A stretch of DNA of 64,000 nucleotides from Azophilus sp965247035. GTDB taxonomy: Bacteria; Pseudomonadota; Gammaproteobacteria; Pseudomonadales; Azotimanducaceae. The number at the start of each line of letters is the position of its first letter. Position 1 is the first letter of the stretch. The position numbers and the translations under genes are program-made. This document shows positions 9,067 through 18,260 of the stretch, one piece after another. The DNA lies in NCBI GenBank assembly GCA_965247035.1, contig CBDFGJ010000001.1, positions 1,488,001 to 1,552,000 on the forward strand, written 5' to 3'. The notes below the pieces were generated by a model. That model did not search any database, was not told where the DNA came from, and worked only from the letters and a program-made list of their open reading frames with translations.

Positions 9067-9888
9067 TTAGTCGACCATGGCCAGTTCTGTTACGGCGGGC
9101 ATATCCAGAATCTTCACGGTGTGGGCTGAATAGATGTCGATGAGGCCCTCTGTTCTCAGCTTACCAAAGGCCCGGCTGACAGTTTCGATTGTCAGCCCGA
9201 GGTAATCCGCGATATCCTGTCGGGTCATTACCAGATCAATCTCACTTTCCCGCCTTGCAGGCAGTCGGTCAAACAGTTGTTTCAGCAAAAAGCAGACCCG
9301 TTCGTGGGACTTCTTCTGGCCAAGGGCAAACGCCTGGTCCAGGGTGTGAGCCAGTATGTTGCCGCCAATACATCCTACATTTTCCTTCAACCGGGGCACT
9401 TCTTCCTGGAGTTTTACAAACGGAACCAGAGGGATTTCGGACACCAGAGCATCTGTTAGAGCGGAGACAGTGAAGTCGTAATACTCATTGTGGGTGATGC
9501 CGATAAAGTTACCCGGGTGCATGAACGCCATCACCTGGCGCCGGCCGGAGTAGGATGACCTCTCCATTATAAGCATGCCGGCGTCCAGCACATAGACGAA
9601 TTTAGCCAGCGTATGTTGTAAAAAAAGGTAATCCCCCGGCTCCAGTTTGCGCTGGCTTGCCAGGGTTTCCAGTCGCCTGCGAGCCTCCTTGTCCAGGCCG
9701 CTGTAAATAGTCAGGGGAGGCTCCTTGTCAGGTCGGGCCAAGGTCGTTACTTGCGGGTGGATATCCGCGCATGGTAATGACTTCGGCTGTCGATTGCCAG
9801 TGCAGTTGTTAGCACAAATAGAAATGTCCGGTTTTAGAACACATGAGTTGTCCGCTTTGGGATGTGTCGGGAGGCCTTGCTGAGGCAC
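9067..9888 (-). CDS. CRP/FNR-family transcriptional regulator
   Basis: A 273-residue regulator. A cyclic-nucleotide-binding-like beta domain occupies about residues 60-175, and a C-terminal helix-turn-helix lies at 221-243 (TRQDIADYLGLTIETVSRAFGKL). The recognition helix contains E-T-V-S-R, the residues that give FNR its TTGAT specificity. N-terminal cysteines are at 16, 25, 29 and 40, but the position of FNR Cys122 is Ser150 (SEIP), so a classical FNR [4Fe-4S] ligand set is incomplete. Residues 11-18 are encoded by an ISNCY-like terminal repeat (9837-9856), so the native start has been replaced or the true start is internal (TTG codon 50). FNR-type boxes occur in the other half of the cluster. 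Confidence 0.85.
   Translation of the reverse strand: MPQQGLPTHPKADNSCVLKPDISICANNCTGNRQPKSLPCADIHPQVTTLARPDKEPPLTIYSGLDKEARRRLETLASQRKLEPGDYLFLQHTLAKFVYVLDAGMLIMERSSYSGRRQVMAFMHPGNFIGITHNEYYDFTVSALTDALVSEIPLVPFVKLQEEVPRLKENVGCIGGNILAHTLDQAFALGQKKSHERVCFLLKQLFDRLPARRESEIDLVMTRQDIADYLGLTIETVSRAFGKLRTEGLIDIYSAHTVKILDMPAVTELAMVD
9837..9856 (+). repeat. ISNCY-like terminal inverted repeat, left outer end
   Basis: GAACACATGAGTTGTCCGCT at this position is the inverted counterpart of 19517-19536. It marks the downstream end of the transposase fragment at 9913-10380 and runs into the FNR-family regulator gene. Confidence 0.65.
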
Positions 9889-9912
9889 CCGTTATTGATG
9901 GCGCAGCGGACA

Positions 9913-10380
9913 TCAGGCAGCCACCGGCAAGTCAGTCTTGATGAGCTGTCCGGTCGCGTCATAACGGGCCAGTTTTCGGGGGCCGTGCCACAAAGACAAG
10001 GCGCCGTCGGTGTGCCGTAACACCTTCACTTTAGCTTTGATGTAGTGGTGACGGTGGCGGTCTGCCGGGATCTGCAGGGTCAGGCCCTCGAACTCGATGC
10101 AGTTGTCCTTGCATACTTGGCGCTCGTAGCGTTCGCAGAAAATGTTGTCTAACTGCGTTCCTTCCGGGGCGGGCACAAAGGTTGAGCCAGCTTCCCGCGG
10201 CGGTTGCTCAAACTCTTCGTTGAAGGCTGGCGGATACACCTGCTGGAGATGCTCATTGGTGGCAGCCATATCGGTGATGGCAGCGGCGGCCAGTTCCTTG
10301 ACCAGGCGGTCCTGGTGGGTGCGAAAGGCCCGCTCGGAGCGCCCTCGGGCTTCGGGCGAGTAGACCGCGATCATCTCCAT
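9913..10380 (-). pseudogene. ISNCY-family transposase, C-terminal fragment
   Basis: A 155-residue fragment beginning with the ISNCY signature AVYSPEARGRSERAF, followed by the helical region and the beta-rich C-terminal segment (CKDNCIEFEGLTLQIP). The N-terminal DNA-binding part and the first catalytic residues are missing. The 5' side is fused directly to the tyrosine-recombinase fragment, with an overlap of the two frames at 10371-10380. The end of the element lies at 9837. It cannot be functional alone. Confidence 0.75.
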
Positions 10381-10856
10381 GCCCAGTTGCTGCAGGGATA
10401 GATGCGGAATAGCATCTCAGTTGTGCTGTGGCCCATCTGTCGTGCGATCCACTCTGGATTCTCTCCTGCTGCAAGCCACAGTGTCGCCGCTGTATGGCGA
10501 GTTTGATATGGCCTTCGTTTTGGCAATCCAAGATGGCGGAGCAATGGGTACCAGACCCGCTTAGTCACATTGTGTACCGAAAGCGGATTGCCTGCCTTGT
10601 TAGCGAAAACATAATCCGTGTCGCTGGTGGCGTTGGCTTGAGAGCGCAGCGCGTCGAATACTGGTTGCGACATTTGAATCTCTCGCGTGGAACCATCGGT
10701 TTTCGTTGTGGTTTGCTGGCCAGCGCCAAAGGACTCTCGAACCAGAATCTGACGGTGTTCGAAGTCGACGTGTTTCCACTTTAGGCCATGAACCTCACCG
10801 GTGCGCATGCCTGTGAAGAAACGGACTGCTAGGTAGTTCCCGTAATCCGGGCGCAC
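10371..10856 (-). pseudogene. Tyrosine recombinase (phage integrase) fragment
   Basis: A 161-residue piece of the catalytic domain. It contains the first Arg in TGMRTGE, the Lys-bearing beta hairpin (TKTDGSTREI), the H-x-x-R box in YQTRHTAATLWL and the conserved MGH segment. Homology stops at LFRIY, exactly where the nucleophilic Tyr and the last helix should follow, because the ISNCY fragment begins there. The N-terminal core-binding domain is also missing. It lies downstream of the tRNA-Met gene on the same strand, a typical place for an island integrase. Confidence 0.75.
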
Positions 10857-11091
10857 GCGTTCAATGAGGTCAGCGAAGAGACAGGAATTCCCCGGCCAAC
10901 ATTGACCAGGATTTCAAATGTACCGGGGTACAACACGAACACGGATACGATCAGTGCGTTGTGTGATTACTTTGAGATTGAGCCGGGTGAACTGCTTAAG
11001 AGGGTGTGAATTTCGGGCGCAAGTTGGGCACAAAAGATCGCGAGAAGGAAGACCGGCTCTCGCCATTTCGCTTCGCGAATTGGCTGACGCC

Positions 11092-11123
11092 CTTCATGTT
11101 TGCCCTTTGGGCAAGCCATGAAG
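11092..11123. repeat. Inverted repeat directly after the tRNA-Met 3' end
   Basis: CTTCATG and CATGAAG enclose a second pair TTGCCC / GGGCAA around a TTT loop, giving a long imperfect hairpin that starts two bases beyond the encoded CCA of the tRNA. There is no U-tract on the tRNA strand, so it is not a classical intrinsic terminator. It could be a transcript-processing element or a recombination-associated palindrome. No gene is seen from 10857 to here. Confidence 0.5.
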
Positions 11124-11124
11124 T

Positions 11125-11201
11125 TGGTAGCTACGGGTGGACTTGAACCACCGACCCCAGCATTATGAATGCTGTGCTCTAACCGGCTGAGCTACGTAGC
11201 C
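11125..11201 (-). tRNA. tRNA-Met (CAT), elongator type
   Basis: The minus strand folds into a full cloverleaf of 77 bases. The acceptor is GGCTACG with CGTAGCT (G1-U72 wobble), the D-arm reads GCTCAGCCGGTTAGAGC, the anticodon stem is CAGCA/TGCTG with loop TTCATAA (anticodon CAT), the T-arm contains GGTTCAAGTCC, and CCA is encoded. Sequence and length match elongator tRNA-Met of gammaproteobacteria. A tyrosine-recombinase remnant lies downstream, so this tRNA probably served as an integration site. Confidence 0.95.
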
Positions 11202-11293
11202 ACATGATATGTCTTGCGAAGCCGCAAGCACAGGGCCCACGGTGGCGCGAATTGTCCAGATTCGCCAATTTCTTGTCAAGGAACCAGAGCCGG

Positions 11294-11848
11294 ATGGTGG
11301 AGGTTCCCAACCCCTCGGCCATCTTCCTGTCCCGCGCTGAGGAGGCAAGGCCGGGCAGCACAGTCATGGTGGTCTGGGAAGGCACTCGCCCGTTGCTCGT
11401 TGAAGCCCAGGCACTGGTTGATCATAGTGGCCTGGGTAATCCGCGGCGCGTGACTGTCGGCTTTGAACAGAATCGCCTGGCCATGCTACTCGCTATTTTG
11501 CACCGACATGGCGGGCTACAGGTCGGCGACCAAGATGTGTTTATCAATGCAGTCGGCGGGATTCGGGTGGAGGAAACGAGCAGCGACCTTGCCGTCCTGC
11601 TGGCAGTCGTCTCCTCATTTAAGGCAAAACCCCTCCCTCTGGACCTGGTTTGCTTCGGGGAGTTGGGGCTTTCTGGTGAGATTCGCCCCGTGCCTAATGG
11701 TCAGGAACGATTGTGGGAAGCCGTCAAACATGGCTTCAAGCAGGCCATCCTGCCCAAAGCAAATGCACCGAAGCGCCCCATAGCGGGGTTAAAAGTCATC
11801 GCCGTCAGCAAACTTGCCGAGGCCTTGGATGAATTTGATAACCTCTAA
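11294..11848 (+). pseudogene. radA: radA, 3' portion only (Lon-like C-terminal domain)
   Basis: Residues from MVEVPNPSAIFLS onward match the C-terminal domain of the DNA-repair protein RadA/Sms, including VVWEGTRPLLVEAQALVD, NPRRVTVGFEQNRLAMLLA, DQDVFIN and GEIRPVPNGQER. The open frame extends upstream to 11204, but that part is not RadA-like. The zinc finger and RecA-type ATPase (roughly the first 280 residues of a 460-residue protein) are missing. This can be a gene fragment carried by an element inserted in radA, or a rearrangement scar. The retained domain alone would not have recombination activity. Confidence 0.85.
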
Positions 11849-12054
11849 GTAACTTAGGTGCCACCCCGTCATTCCCGCCGCCCCTGTTTGAGATGCCGCT
11901 CGCTCCTTTGGATTGAGCCGGAACAAACCAGGCAATGACGCCTCACCCACGTCATTCTCGCCACCCCAGTCGCCTCCGCCATCGGCGGGGACAACTGGGA
12001 CTTTGATCCTGACGGGTTGGAAATGAAGAAAAAACCGTCAGCGAACCTATAGTC

Positions 12055-14484
12055 TTAGCCATGTTTTCCCTTGTACAATCCTTGATAGTGTTCCTCGGTC
12101 TCTAGGTCCCAAAAAATGAGCCTATCCTGACGAAGTCTAGCGATTACAGGTTTGTAAATAGCATGAGCGTCGTCAAATAAAGCGACGATTAAAATAGAGG
12201 ATGTACGAGATAAAATGGTATAGATAATTTCATAAATTTCTTTTTTGTTTTTAATTTCTGCACGAGTTGACCAAATTATGCATTTTTTCTCGAGCCCTTT
12301 TAGCCTGAGTATTGTGCCTGTTTCTGATTGTATTTGCTTGCTACGGAGTGCGCTTAATAGAGCTTCGTCCTTTTCCAGTACCGTGGACCGATCAATACCG
12401 TATAACTTATAAGTATCAATAATGGTTGCTATTTTTGAAGCAAGAGACTCCTCAGAGGAACCGTATACTAGAATCGGTCTCGCACCTGGCGGAGCATTCT
12501 TGTAAGGAATAATGACATCTGCGTCTTCTGGAAGATTACGATCTTTCTTGATTTGTTCTGAAATAGGCTTAATTGCTTCAGCTACCCTGACAGGTAGTCT
12601 GTACGATGCTTTGAATCTGTAAATTTTTTTTCTATCGGCATCTTCAAATTTAGGTATTCTGGCAGATTTTCCGATATGGATTGCTTGTGCAACGTCTCCT
12701 GCCACACAGAGATGGTTAGGGTCTTTCAGCAGTAAACGGAAAATTTCAAAATCAGCTTGAGTGCAATCTTGAAATTCATCTACAAACACATAGTCATATT
12801 TCTTTGTGTCTGGACATTTTTGTAATTTCTGCAAAAATAATTGTCTTCGTTGTGTGAAACATGGAGTATCGTTTTTATGAAGGTTGGTTTCATATCTTTT
12901 AAGCACTTCAAAAACCAACCCTCTACGTTTTCTATTTTGAAGATTTGGATTGTGACCTCTCCCAGTTCGTTTAATCTCTTGATATTTATCATGCCCTTTT
13001 CTGATATCAACCTCCAAACCGTAAATTATCCGATGATATTCCTCTAATAAAAATTGAGTATTCAAAATATTATCATATTCACTACCTGTGATGAATTTTT
13101 CTGTTTTTATGTCATCAACACATGTTTCTAAAATTTTTCTATTAGCAGTCTCATTAACATTGCCATTGTGTGTAATTAAACCTATTCTAAACGGCAAAAT
13201 ATCAAAATGGAGTAAGGTGATATTCGGTTCTTTTGAATCAGAAAATCGGAAATACTGAGCATTATTTTCAAATGTTCTGTGCACTTTTTTTTCATCGAAT
13301 AATTCTTCTAACCATTTTGCTAGTTGTTTAACCAATTCCTTATTAAAGGTAGTCACAAGTATTTTTAGATTAGGGTAATAATGAAGTTTCTTAACTGTAT
13401 TGACTACCTTGTGACAAATAACAATACTTTTTCCACAACCTGCTGGGCCTTGAATAACAGAAGGCGACTCTTCACAGAGCGATGCTTTTGCTTGATCTTC
13501 GTTTAAGCAAATATCAGAGATCAGTTCTATTGGCGAACGATAAAGGGTAGCCTTATTAATTGGCGCGGAAGGTTCAGAAATCATATCTGCTTGCTTTTCT
13601 TTAATAACCAAGCCTTCATAACTTGTATCTTGCCATTCTGCTTTACCCTGAATATCGGGAGCAACATCAGGATGAAATGCTCTAATTTCTTGACGCAATG
13701 CATTAATTTCAGATAACGGCATTGCATAAAGCAGTTTTGATCTGGCCTTTGAATCTATAAAGTACCCTATTTCTTTAAAATTATCTGCTAAAGCATCTAA
13801 ATACTGCTTCTTATGTTTGCTAGTCGAGAGCAACAAAGACAATGGTCTTCTGTCCTTTACTGATTTTAAAAAATCCTGGCTAATATTTTCTTGTTCATCT
13901 GATGTATCAAATAAGTAACTAGCAGTAATAATGGTATAATTTTTATCAATCCTTTTTGTGCTACCCCAAGAATTTATTTTGTATTCATCCTGGTAGAAAA
14001 GTTCGTGCGGAAAATCGTAATGCTTAAGAAAGTTTTTCCAGAGGTAATCTCTGTTGAAATAGAGCATAAAAGGACTGCTGTCAATGTTCACTAGATGGAT
14101 GAAAGAAGGGGGTGTTATGCCGTGTTTTTTCATCCCATAGGCAAGTATAAATATTGCATGTTGAACTGCGCCAGTGCCGGCTCCCAAATCAACAATTTGA
14201 ATCTCTTTGCCTGATAATTTAAGCAACTGGCTTTTGAATAAGGAAAGGAAAGTATTTATCCTTTTGGGGTGATACCACAAAGCATAACTCAATGGTGTGG
14301 TTATTCTGTCATAGCATAAATCTCGTCCCTTCAAAAGGTTGAATTGGTCTTGCTGCGTTTGCTTCAGATCATAAGCAAAGTTTTCCATTCTTCTATTTTT
14401 TCCCCAGAAGTCTCTACAAGCAGAAGCAATAACGCTGTCCAGTACTGGTTGCTGGTCAAGAAGCCATTGATCAAATTCATTCAT
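12055..14484 (-). CDS. SAM-methyltransferase / UvrD-like helicase fusion protein
   Basis: The 809-residue protein is read from ATG 14484, after the stop of the radical-SAM gene; a longer frame to 14607 would overlap that gene. Residues about 60-290 hold a methyltransferase-like fold with motif I VDLGAGTGA at 98-106. Residues 340-770 form a superfamily-1 helicase core: Walker A GPAGCGKS (346-353), Walker B DEFQD (569-573), the SYRLPVRVAEA motif (627-637), and a motif V/VI-like region around 723-769. The base composition is visibly richer in A and T than the flanking catabolic genes. With the radical-SAM gene 13 bases upstream it forms a two-gene cassette inside a mobile region, which suggests but does not prove a defence or nucleic-acid-modification role. 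Confidence 0.85.
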   Translation of the reverse strand: MNEFDQWLLDQQPVLDSVIASACRDFWGKNRRMENFAYDLKQTQQDQFNLLKGRDLCYDRITTPLSYALWYHPKRINTFLSLFKSQLLKLSGKEIQIVDLGAGTGAVQHAIFILAYGMKKHGITPPSFIHLVNIDSSPFMLYFNRDYLWKNFLKHYDFPHELFYQDEYKINSWGSTKRIDKNYTIITASYLFDTSDEQENISQDFLKSVKDRRPLSLLLSTSKHKKQYLDALADNFKEIGYFIDSKARSKLLYAMPLSEINALRQEIRAFHPDVAPDIQGKAEWQDTSYEGLVIKEKQADMISEPSAPINKATLYRSPIELISDICLNEDQAKASLCEESPSVIQGPAGCGKSIVICHKVVNTVKKLHYYPNLKILVTTFNKELVKQLAKWLEELFDEKKVHRTFENNAQYFRFSDSKEPNITLLHFDILPFRIGLITHNGNVNETANRKILETCVDDIKTEKFITGSEYDNILNTQFLLEEYHRIIYGLEVDIRKGHDKYQEIKRTGRGHNPNLQNRKRRGLVFEVLKRYETNLHKNDTPCFTQRRQLFLQKLQKCPDTKKYDYVFVDEFQDCTQADFEIFRLLLKDPNHLCVAGDVAQAIHIGKSARIPKFEDADRKKIYRFKASYRLPVRVAEAIKPISEQIKKDRNLPEDADVIIPYKNAPPGARPILVYGSSEESLASKIATIIDTYKLYGIDRSTVLEKDEALLSALRSKQIQSETGTILRLKGLEKKCIIWSTRAEIKNKKEIYEIIYTILSRTSSILIVALFDDAHAIYKPVIARLRQDRLIFWDLETEEHYQGLYKGKHG

Positions 14485-14497
14485 AATAAGTAGCCCA

Positions 14498-15352
14498 TTA
14501 CAATGGAGGTTCAAACCCTTCTTTACCGACACCAATATCAGGTATATGTTCTTTGATGGTCTCAAAAACCTGCATGTATCTGGCATCGCTCCATTCGTAT
14601 TCTTCAAGAATTTTTAAAGCAGTATCTCTAGTGCCAGCAATAAATTTTCCTTTGTTTTTATGGAATGGTTGAATAATGAAATTATTTATTCCGGTATTTT
14701 TCAAATCTATTGCAAACTGCTCAGGATGCTCCACAGGCAAGAGTGGGGTCATGGTGATACATGATTGAATACCAGCATCGTGTATTTCTTTAATAGCCTT
14801 GAGCCTGGATGCGTTAGATGGGCAGGATGGTTCAAAAACGCGTCTGATGGTTTCGCTATCAGTGGTAACCGTCATATTCACTTGCACACGCTTAATTTTC
14901 TTAAATAAATCAATATCTCGAGTCACCAACTTGGAGCGAGTTTGAACCACTAGTCTGATTTCATGATAGTCTGCAAATTCTTGTAATAATTGCCTGGTGA
15001 GTTCAATTTTCTGTTCTATTGGCTGATAAGGATCGGTAACACTGGACATATACACGACTTTGTCCACAAGAGGTTTTTTTCGTTTCTTTTTCAACAGGTT
15101 TAACGCATTTTCTTTTACCTCTACCCAGTGCCCCCAGTTGTCCATTTTTTTCTTATCGCGCGAAAAAAAGGCAGCATAACAATAGGTGCAACCGAAAGAG
15201 CAGCCGGCGTAAGGGTTTAATGAATAATCGTAACTTTCCATGAAACCCGTTGTTTTGGTAAGTATGCTACTCACATCCTTATAAGCAATAGTAGAGCCGC
15301 CTAATGTAGCGACTCGATTTTCATCAGTGAACATATCTTGTTGATCTGCCAT
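14498..15352 (-). CDS. Radical SAM protein, spore-photoproduct-lyase-like family
   Basis: A 284-residue radical-SAM enzyme with the cluster motif C51-x3-C55-x2-C58 in NPYAGCSFGCTYCYA, followed by SSVTDPYQPIE and VQTRSKLVTRDIDL, typical of the SPL/Rv2578c-like family. It would bind a [4Fe-4S] cluster and cleave SAM; members of the family act on nucleic acids or remain uncharacterised. An AGGA sequence precedes ATG 15352. It is immediately upstream of the methyltransferase-helicase gene, with similarly AT-rich sequence, so the two are likely one transcription unit. The substrate is unknown. Confidence 0.85.
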   Translation of the reverse strand: MADQQDMFTDENRVATLGGSTIAYKDVSSILTKTTGFMESYDYSLNPYAGCSFGCTYCYAAFFSRDKKKMDNWGHWVEVKENALNLLKKKRKKPLVDKVVYMSSVTDPYQPIEQKIELTRQLLQEFADYHEIRLVVQTRSKLVTRDIDLFKKIKRVQVNMTVTTDSETIRRVFEPSCPSNASRLKAIKEIHDAGIQSCITMTPLLPVEHPEQFAIDLKNTGINNFIIQPFHKNKGKFIAGTRDTALKILEEYEWSDARYMQVFETIKEHIPDIGVGKEGFEPPL

Positions 15353-15385
15353 TTTTCCTGCCGCTTAGTAAAAATATAGAGATAT

Positions 15386-17056
15386 CTACGCCAACTTCCG
15401 ATAGCGCACTCTGGTTGGTTTTAAGGCCTCAGCACCCAGACGACCCTTGCGATCTTCTTCATACTCAGTGTAGTTACCTTGGAAAAACACCGTCTGGCTA
15501 TCTCCTTCAAAGCCAAGAATATGAGTCGCCAGCCGATCCAGAAACCACCTATCGTGGGAAATAATCATCATACTCCCAGGGAAGGTTTCTATTGCCAATT
15601 CAAGGGCGCGTAGCGTTTCAATATCCAAGTCATTGGTAGGTTCGTCCAGCATCAAAAAATTCGCACCAGTCCTGAGTAGTTTAGCGAGGTGTACTCGGTT
15701 TCTTTCACCACCGGAAAGTTGCCCTACCCGCTTTTGCTGCTCTGGACCCTTGAAGTTAAAGCGACTGACATAACTACGTGATTGGGTTTCATACTTCCCA
15801 ATCTGCAAAATATCCATGCCTCCTGAGACCTCCTCCCAGACCGTCTTGTTGTCATCCAGACTGTCGCGGCTCTGGTCCACATAACCGGGAACGAGCGTCT
15901 CCCCTCTTTTGATCTTGCCACTATCTGGCGTTTCATCCCCGCAGATCAATCGAAGCAAAGTAGATTTACCCGCACCATTGCCGCCGATGATGCCCACTAT
16001 GGCTCCCTTGGGCACCTGAAATGACAGGTCTTCAATCAATAACTTGTCGCCAAACCCTTTACTGATATTACTGACCTCCAGCACCAGGTCGCCTAGTCTG
16101 GGTCCGGGCGGAATGTACAATTCCTGGGTTTCATTTCGGGTTTGGAATTCTTGAGCATTCAATTCCTCAAAGCGCGCCAGCCGGGCACGATTCTTGGCTT
16201 GACGCGCCTTGGGTTGTGTTTTTACCCACTCCAGTTCGGTCTTGATGGACCGCTGACGCGCCGCTCCCTTATTGGCTTCAACGGCAAGCCGTTTTTCTTT
16301 GGCTTCCAGCCACATGGAATAGTTGCCTTCATAAGGAATGCCATAACCACGACCAAGTTCCAGGATCCAGCCGGCAACATTGTCTAGAAAATATCGGTCG
16401 TGGGTAATCGCTACCACAGTACCGCGAAAATCCTGCAGGTAACGTTCGAGCCAGGCCACACTCTCAGCGTCAAGATGATTGGTAGGCTCATCCAGCAACA
16501 GCATGTCAGGATGCGATATCAACAACCGACAGAGGGCAACCCGGCGCATCTCCCCGCCGGAAAGATGCTCAACACTGGCATCCATCGGCGGTAACCGCAG
16601 CGCATCACTGGCGATTTCTATTTCCCGCTCAATATCCCAGCCACCAGCGGCATCAATCTTGAGTTGCAAATCACCCTGCCTTTGCAAGAGATCATGCATT
16701 GCTTCCTCAGTCATGGGCTCAGCAAGCTTGTCGCTGATGGCATTGAATTCATCAAGCCGGTCTTTGATTTCCCTGACTCCGTCTTCAACATTACCCTGCA
16801 CATCCTTGTCCGGGTCCAGGGCGGGCTCCTGCGGCAGGTAACCCATCTTCAACCCCGACTGAGGCCTGGCTTCCCCAAGATAGTCGGTCTCCACACCGGC
16901 CATGATTTTCAAGAGGGTGGACTTGCCAGCGCCATTGAGCCCTAGTACCCCTATCTTGGCACCCGGAAAGAAGGACAGGGAGATGTCTTTCAAAATCATC
17001 CGTTTCGGCGGCACCACCTTGCCCACCTGTGACATGGTAAAAACATATTGCGGCAT
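15386..17056 (-). CDS. ettA: Energy-dependent translational throttle protein EttA (ABC-F)
   Basis: A 556-residue ABC-F ATPase, read from the ATG giving MPQYVFTM because EttA proteins start there and the length then matches (about 555). Two ABC cassettes are present: Walker A GLNGAGKST and GGNGAGKST, signature LSGGEMRR and LSGGERNR, and Walker B LLLDEPTNHLD and LMLDEPTNDLD. The arm and linker lie between them (EWVKTQPKARQAKNRARL). EttA binds the ribosomal E site and gates the first peptide bond according to ATP level. It is the only intact housekeeping protein gene in the mosaic region and diverges from the nrdR-parA chimera. Confidence 0.95.
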   Translation of the reverse strand: MPQYVFTMSQVGKVVPPKRMILKDISLSFFPGAKIGVLGLNGAGKSTLLKIMAGVETDYLGEARPQSGLKMGYLPQEPALDPDKDVQGNVEDGVREIKDRLDEFNAISDKLAEPMTEEAMHDLLQRQGDLQLKIDAAGGWDIEREIEIASDALRLPPMDASVEHLSGGEMRRVALCRLLISHPDMLLLDEPTNHLDAESVAWLERYLQDFRGTVVAITHDRYFLDNVAGWILELGRGYGIPYEGNYSMWLEAKEKRLAVEANKGAARQRSIKTELEWVKTQPKARQAKNRARLARFEELNAQEFQTRNETQELYIPPGPRLGDLVLEVSNISKGFGDKLLIEDLSFQVPKGAIVGIIGGNGAGKSTLLRLICGDETPDSGKIKRGETLVPGYVDQSRDSLDDNKTVWEEVSGGMDILQIGKYETQSRSYVSRFNFKGPEQQKRVGQLSGGERNRVHLAKLLRTGANFLMLDEPTNDLDIETLRALELAIETFPGSMMIISHDRWFLDRLATHILGFEGDSQTVFFQGNYTEYEEDRKGRLGAEALKPTRVRYRKLA

Positions 17057-17216
17057 GGTTAACAGTCCTGAGGGGGCTACTTGAAAAGAGCACATGTTAC
17101 AGGAATTAGCGACGCTGGTGACGGCACTAGTGATGAGATGCACGACGCCCTTCCTGGACAAGCAGATAGAGGGGGTTAATTAGAGTAGAATGGCGACTCT
17201 TTACTTGGAGTTGCTC

Positions 17217-18260
17217 GTGTATTGTCCATTTTGTACCGATGAAGAGACCAAAGTCATTGATTCCAGGCTGGTGGCTGAGGGTAGCCAGGTCCGCAGGCGA
17301 CGAGAATGTCAGGCCTGTGGGGAAAGGTTTACCACCTTTGAGACTGCCGAACTGGTCATGCCCAGCGTCATCAAAAACAACGATAGCCGCCAACCCTTTG
17401 ATAAATCCAAGTTGCGTAATGGGCTCCTCCGAGCACTCGAAAAAAGACCCGTGGACATTGAAACGTATGCGGCGCAACAATGGGGCTTGAATGTCCTTGC
17501 TGTGGATTTGGATCCGCAGGCGAATTTGAGTCAGGCGTTGATGACGAAAGACGAATACGCCATATTTATGGATGAAAAACAACCATGCATCGTGGAGTTG
17601 TTTGATGGTTTTGCGCCAGCAACTCAAAATAAGCTAGGTCCTAGCCCTTTGGAATCGATGGATATTATTAAGCAAGTGTCCCTTGGGTGGAGGTCTACGG
17701 AAGGAAATCTGGAGGTTATTCCATCAAGATTTGATTTCTCGGATAATCTTGTGAGTTCTACGAAGGTAGAACCCAAAGTGCTGGCTAAATTCATTGCCGA
17801 ACACATGCAACACAAAGATTTAATCTTGATCGACTGCGCCCCGACTGAATCAATTTTAACTATAGCATCATATCATGCCTCCCGCTATGTCTTAATTCCG
17901 GTTAAAACGGAGTTTTTCTCAACCATTGGTTTTCCGTTAATGGAGCAGTCGCTTGACGATTTTCGCGGAAAAAATCGAGGACATAAAATTGATGTGTGCG
18001 GCATAGTTGTGCATACAATAAAAACAAGCGGATCTGGAAATTCAAAAGATGGTTGGGATTCGTTGTTTGGCATCGAAAAACAAGCCAAGGCTTATGGATG
18101 GGACATTCTCAAAAACCGGATGCATCATTCTGATAGCTACCCCAAATGGGCTAGAGACCCGCACGCTGTACATTTGGGAAACGCGGAGGGAGAATGGCCG
18201 AAAGTGGCGGAAGAAATTCTCGCTAAAATTGGCCTGAGCAAACAAGAGACGCAACAATGA
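17217..18260 (+). pseudogene. NrdR N-terminus fused in frame to ParA lacking Walker A
   Basis: The 347-codon frame starts at GTG 17217 with GGAG upstream. Residues 1-82 are the transcription factor NrdR: zinc ribbon C3/C6/C31/C34 and the start of the ATP cone (QPFDKSKLRNGLLRALEKRPV). From about residue 83 the sequence switches to the ParA ATPase (LAVDLDPQANLSQAL, then LILIDCAPTES and VLIPVKTEF). The NrdR ATP cone is cut and ParA has lost its N-terminal Walker A loop, so neither activity is expected. The frame is uninterrupted and is followed by a coupled ParA-partner gene. The junction near 17460 should be checked as a possible assembly join. Confidence 0.75.
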
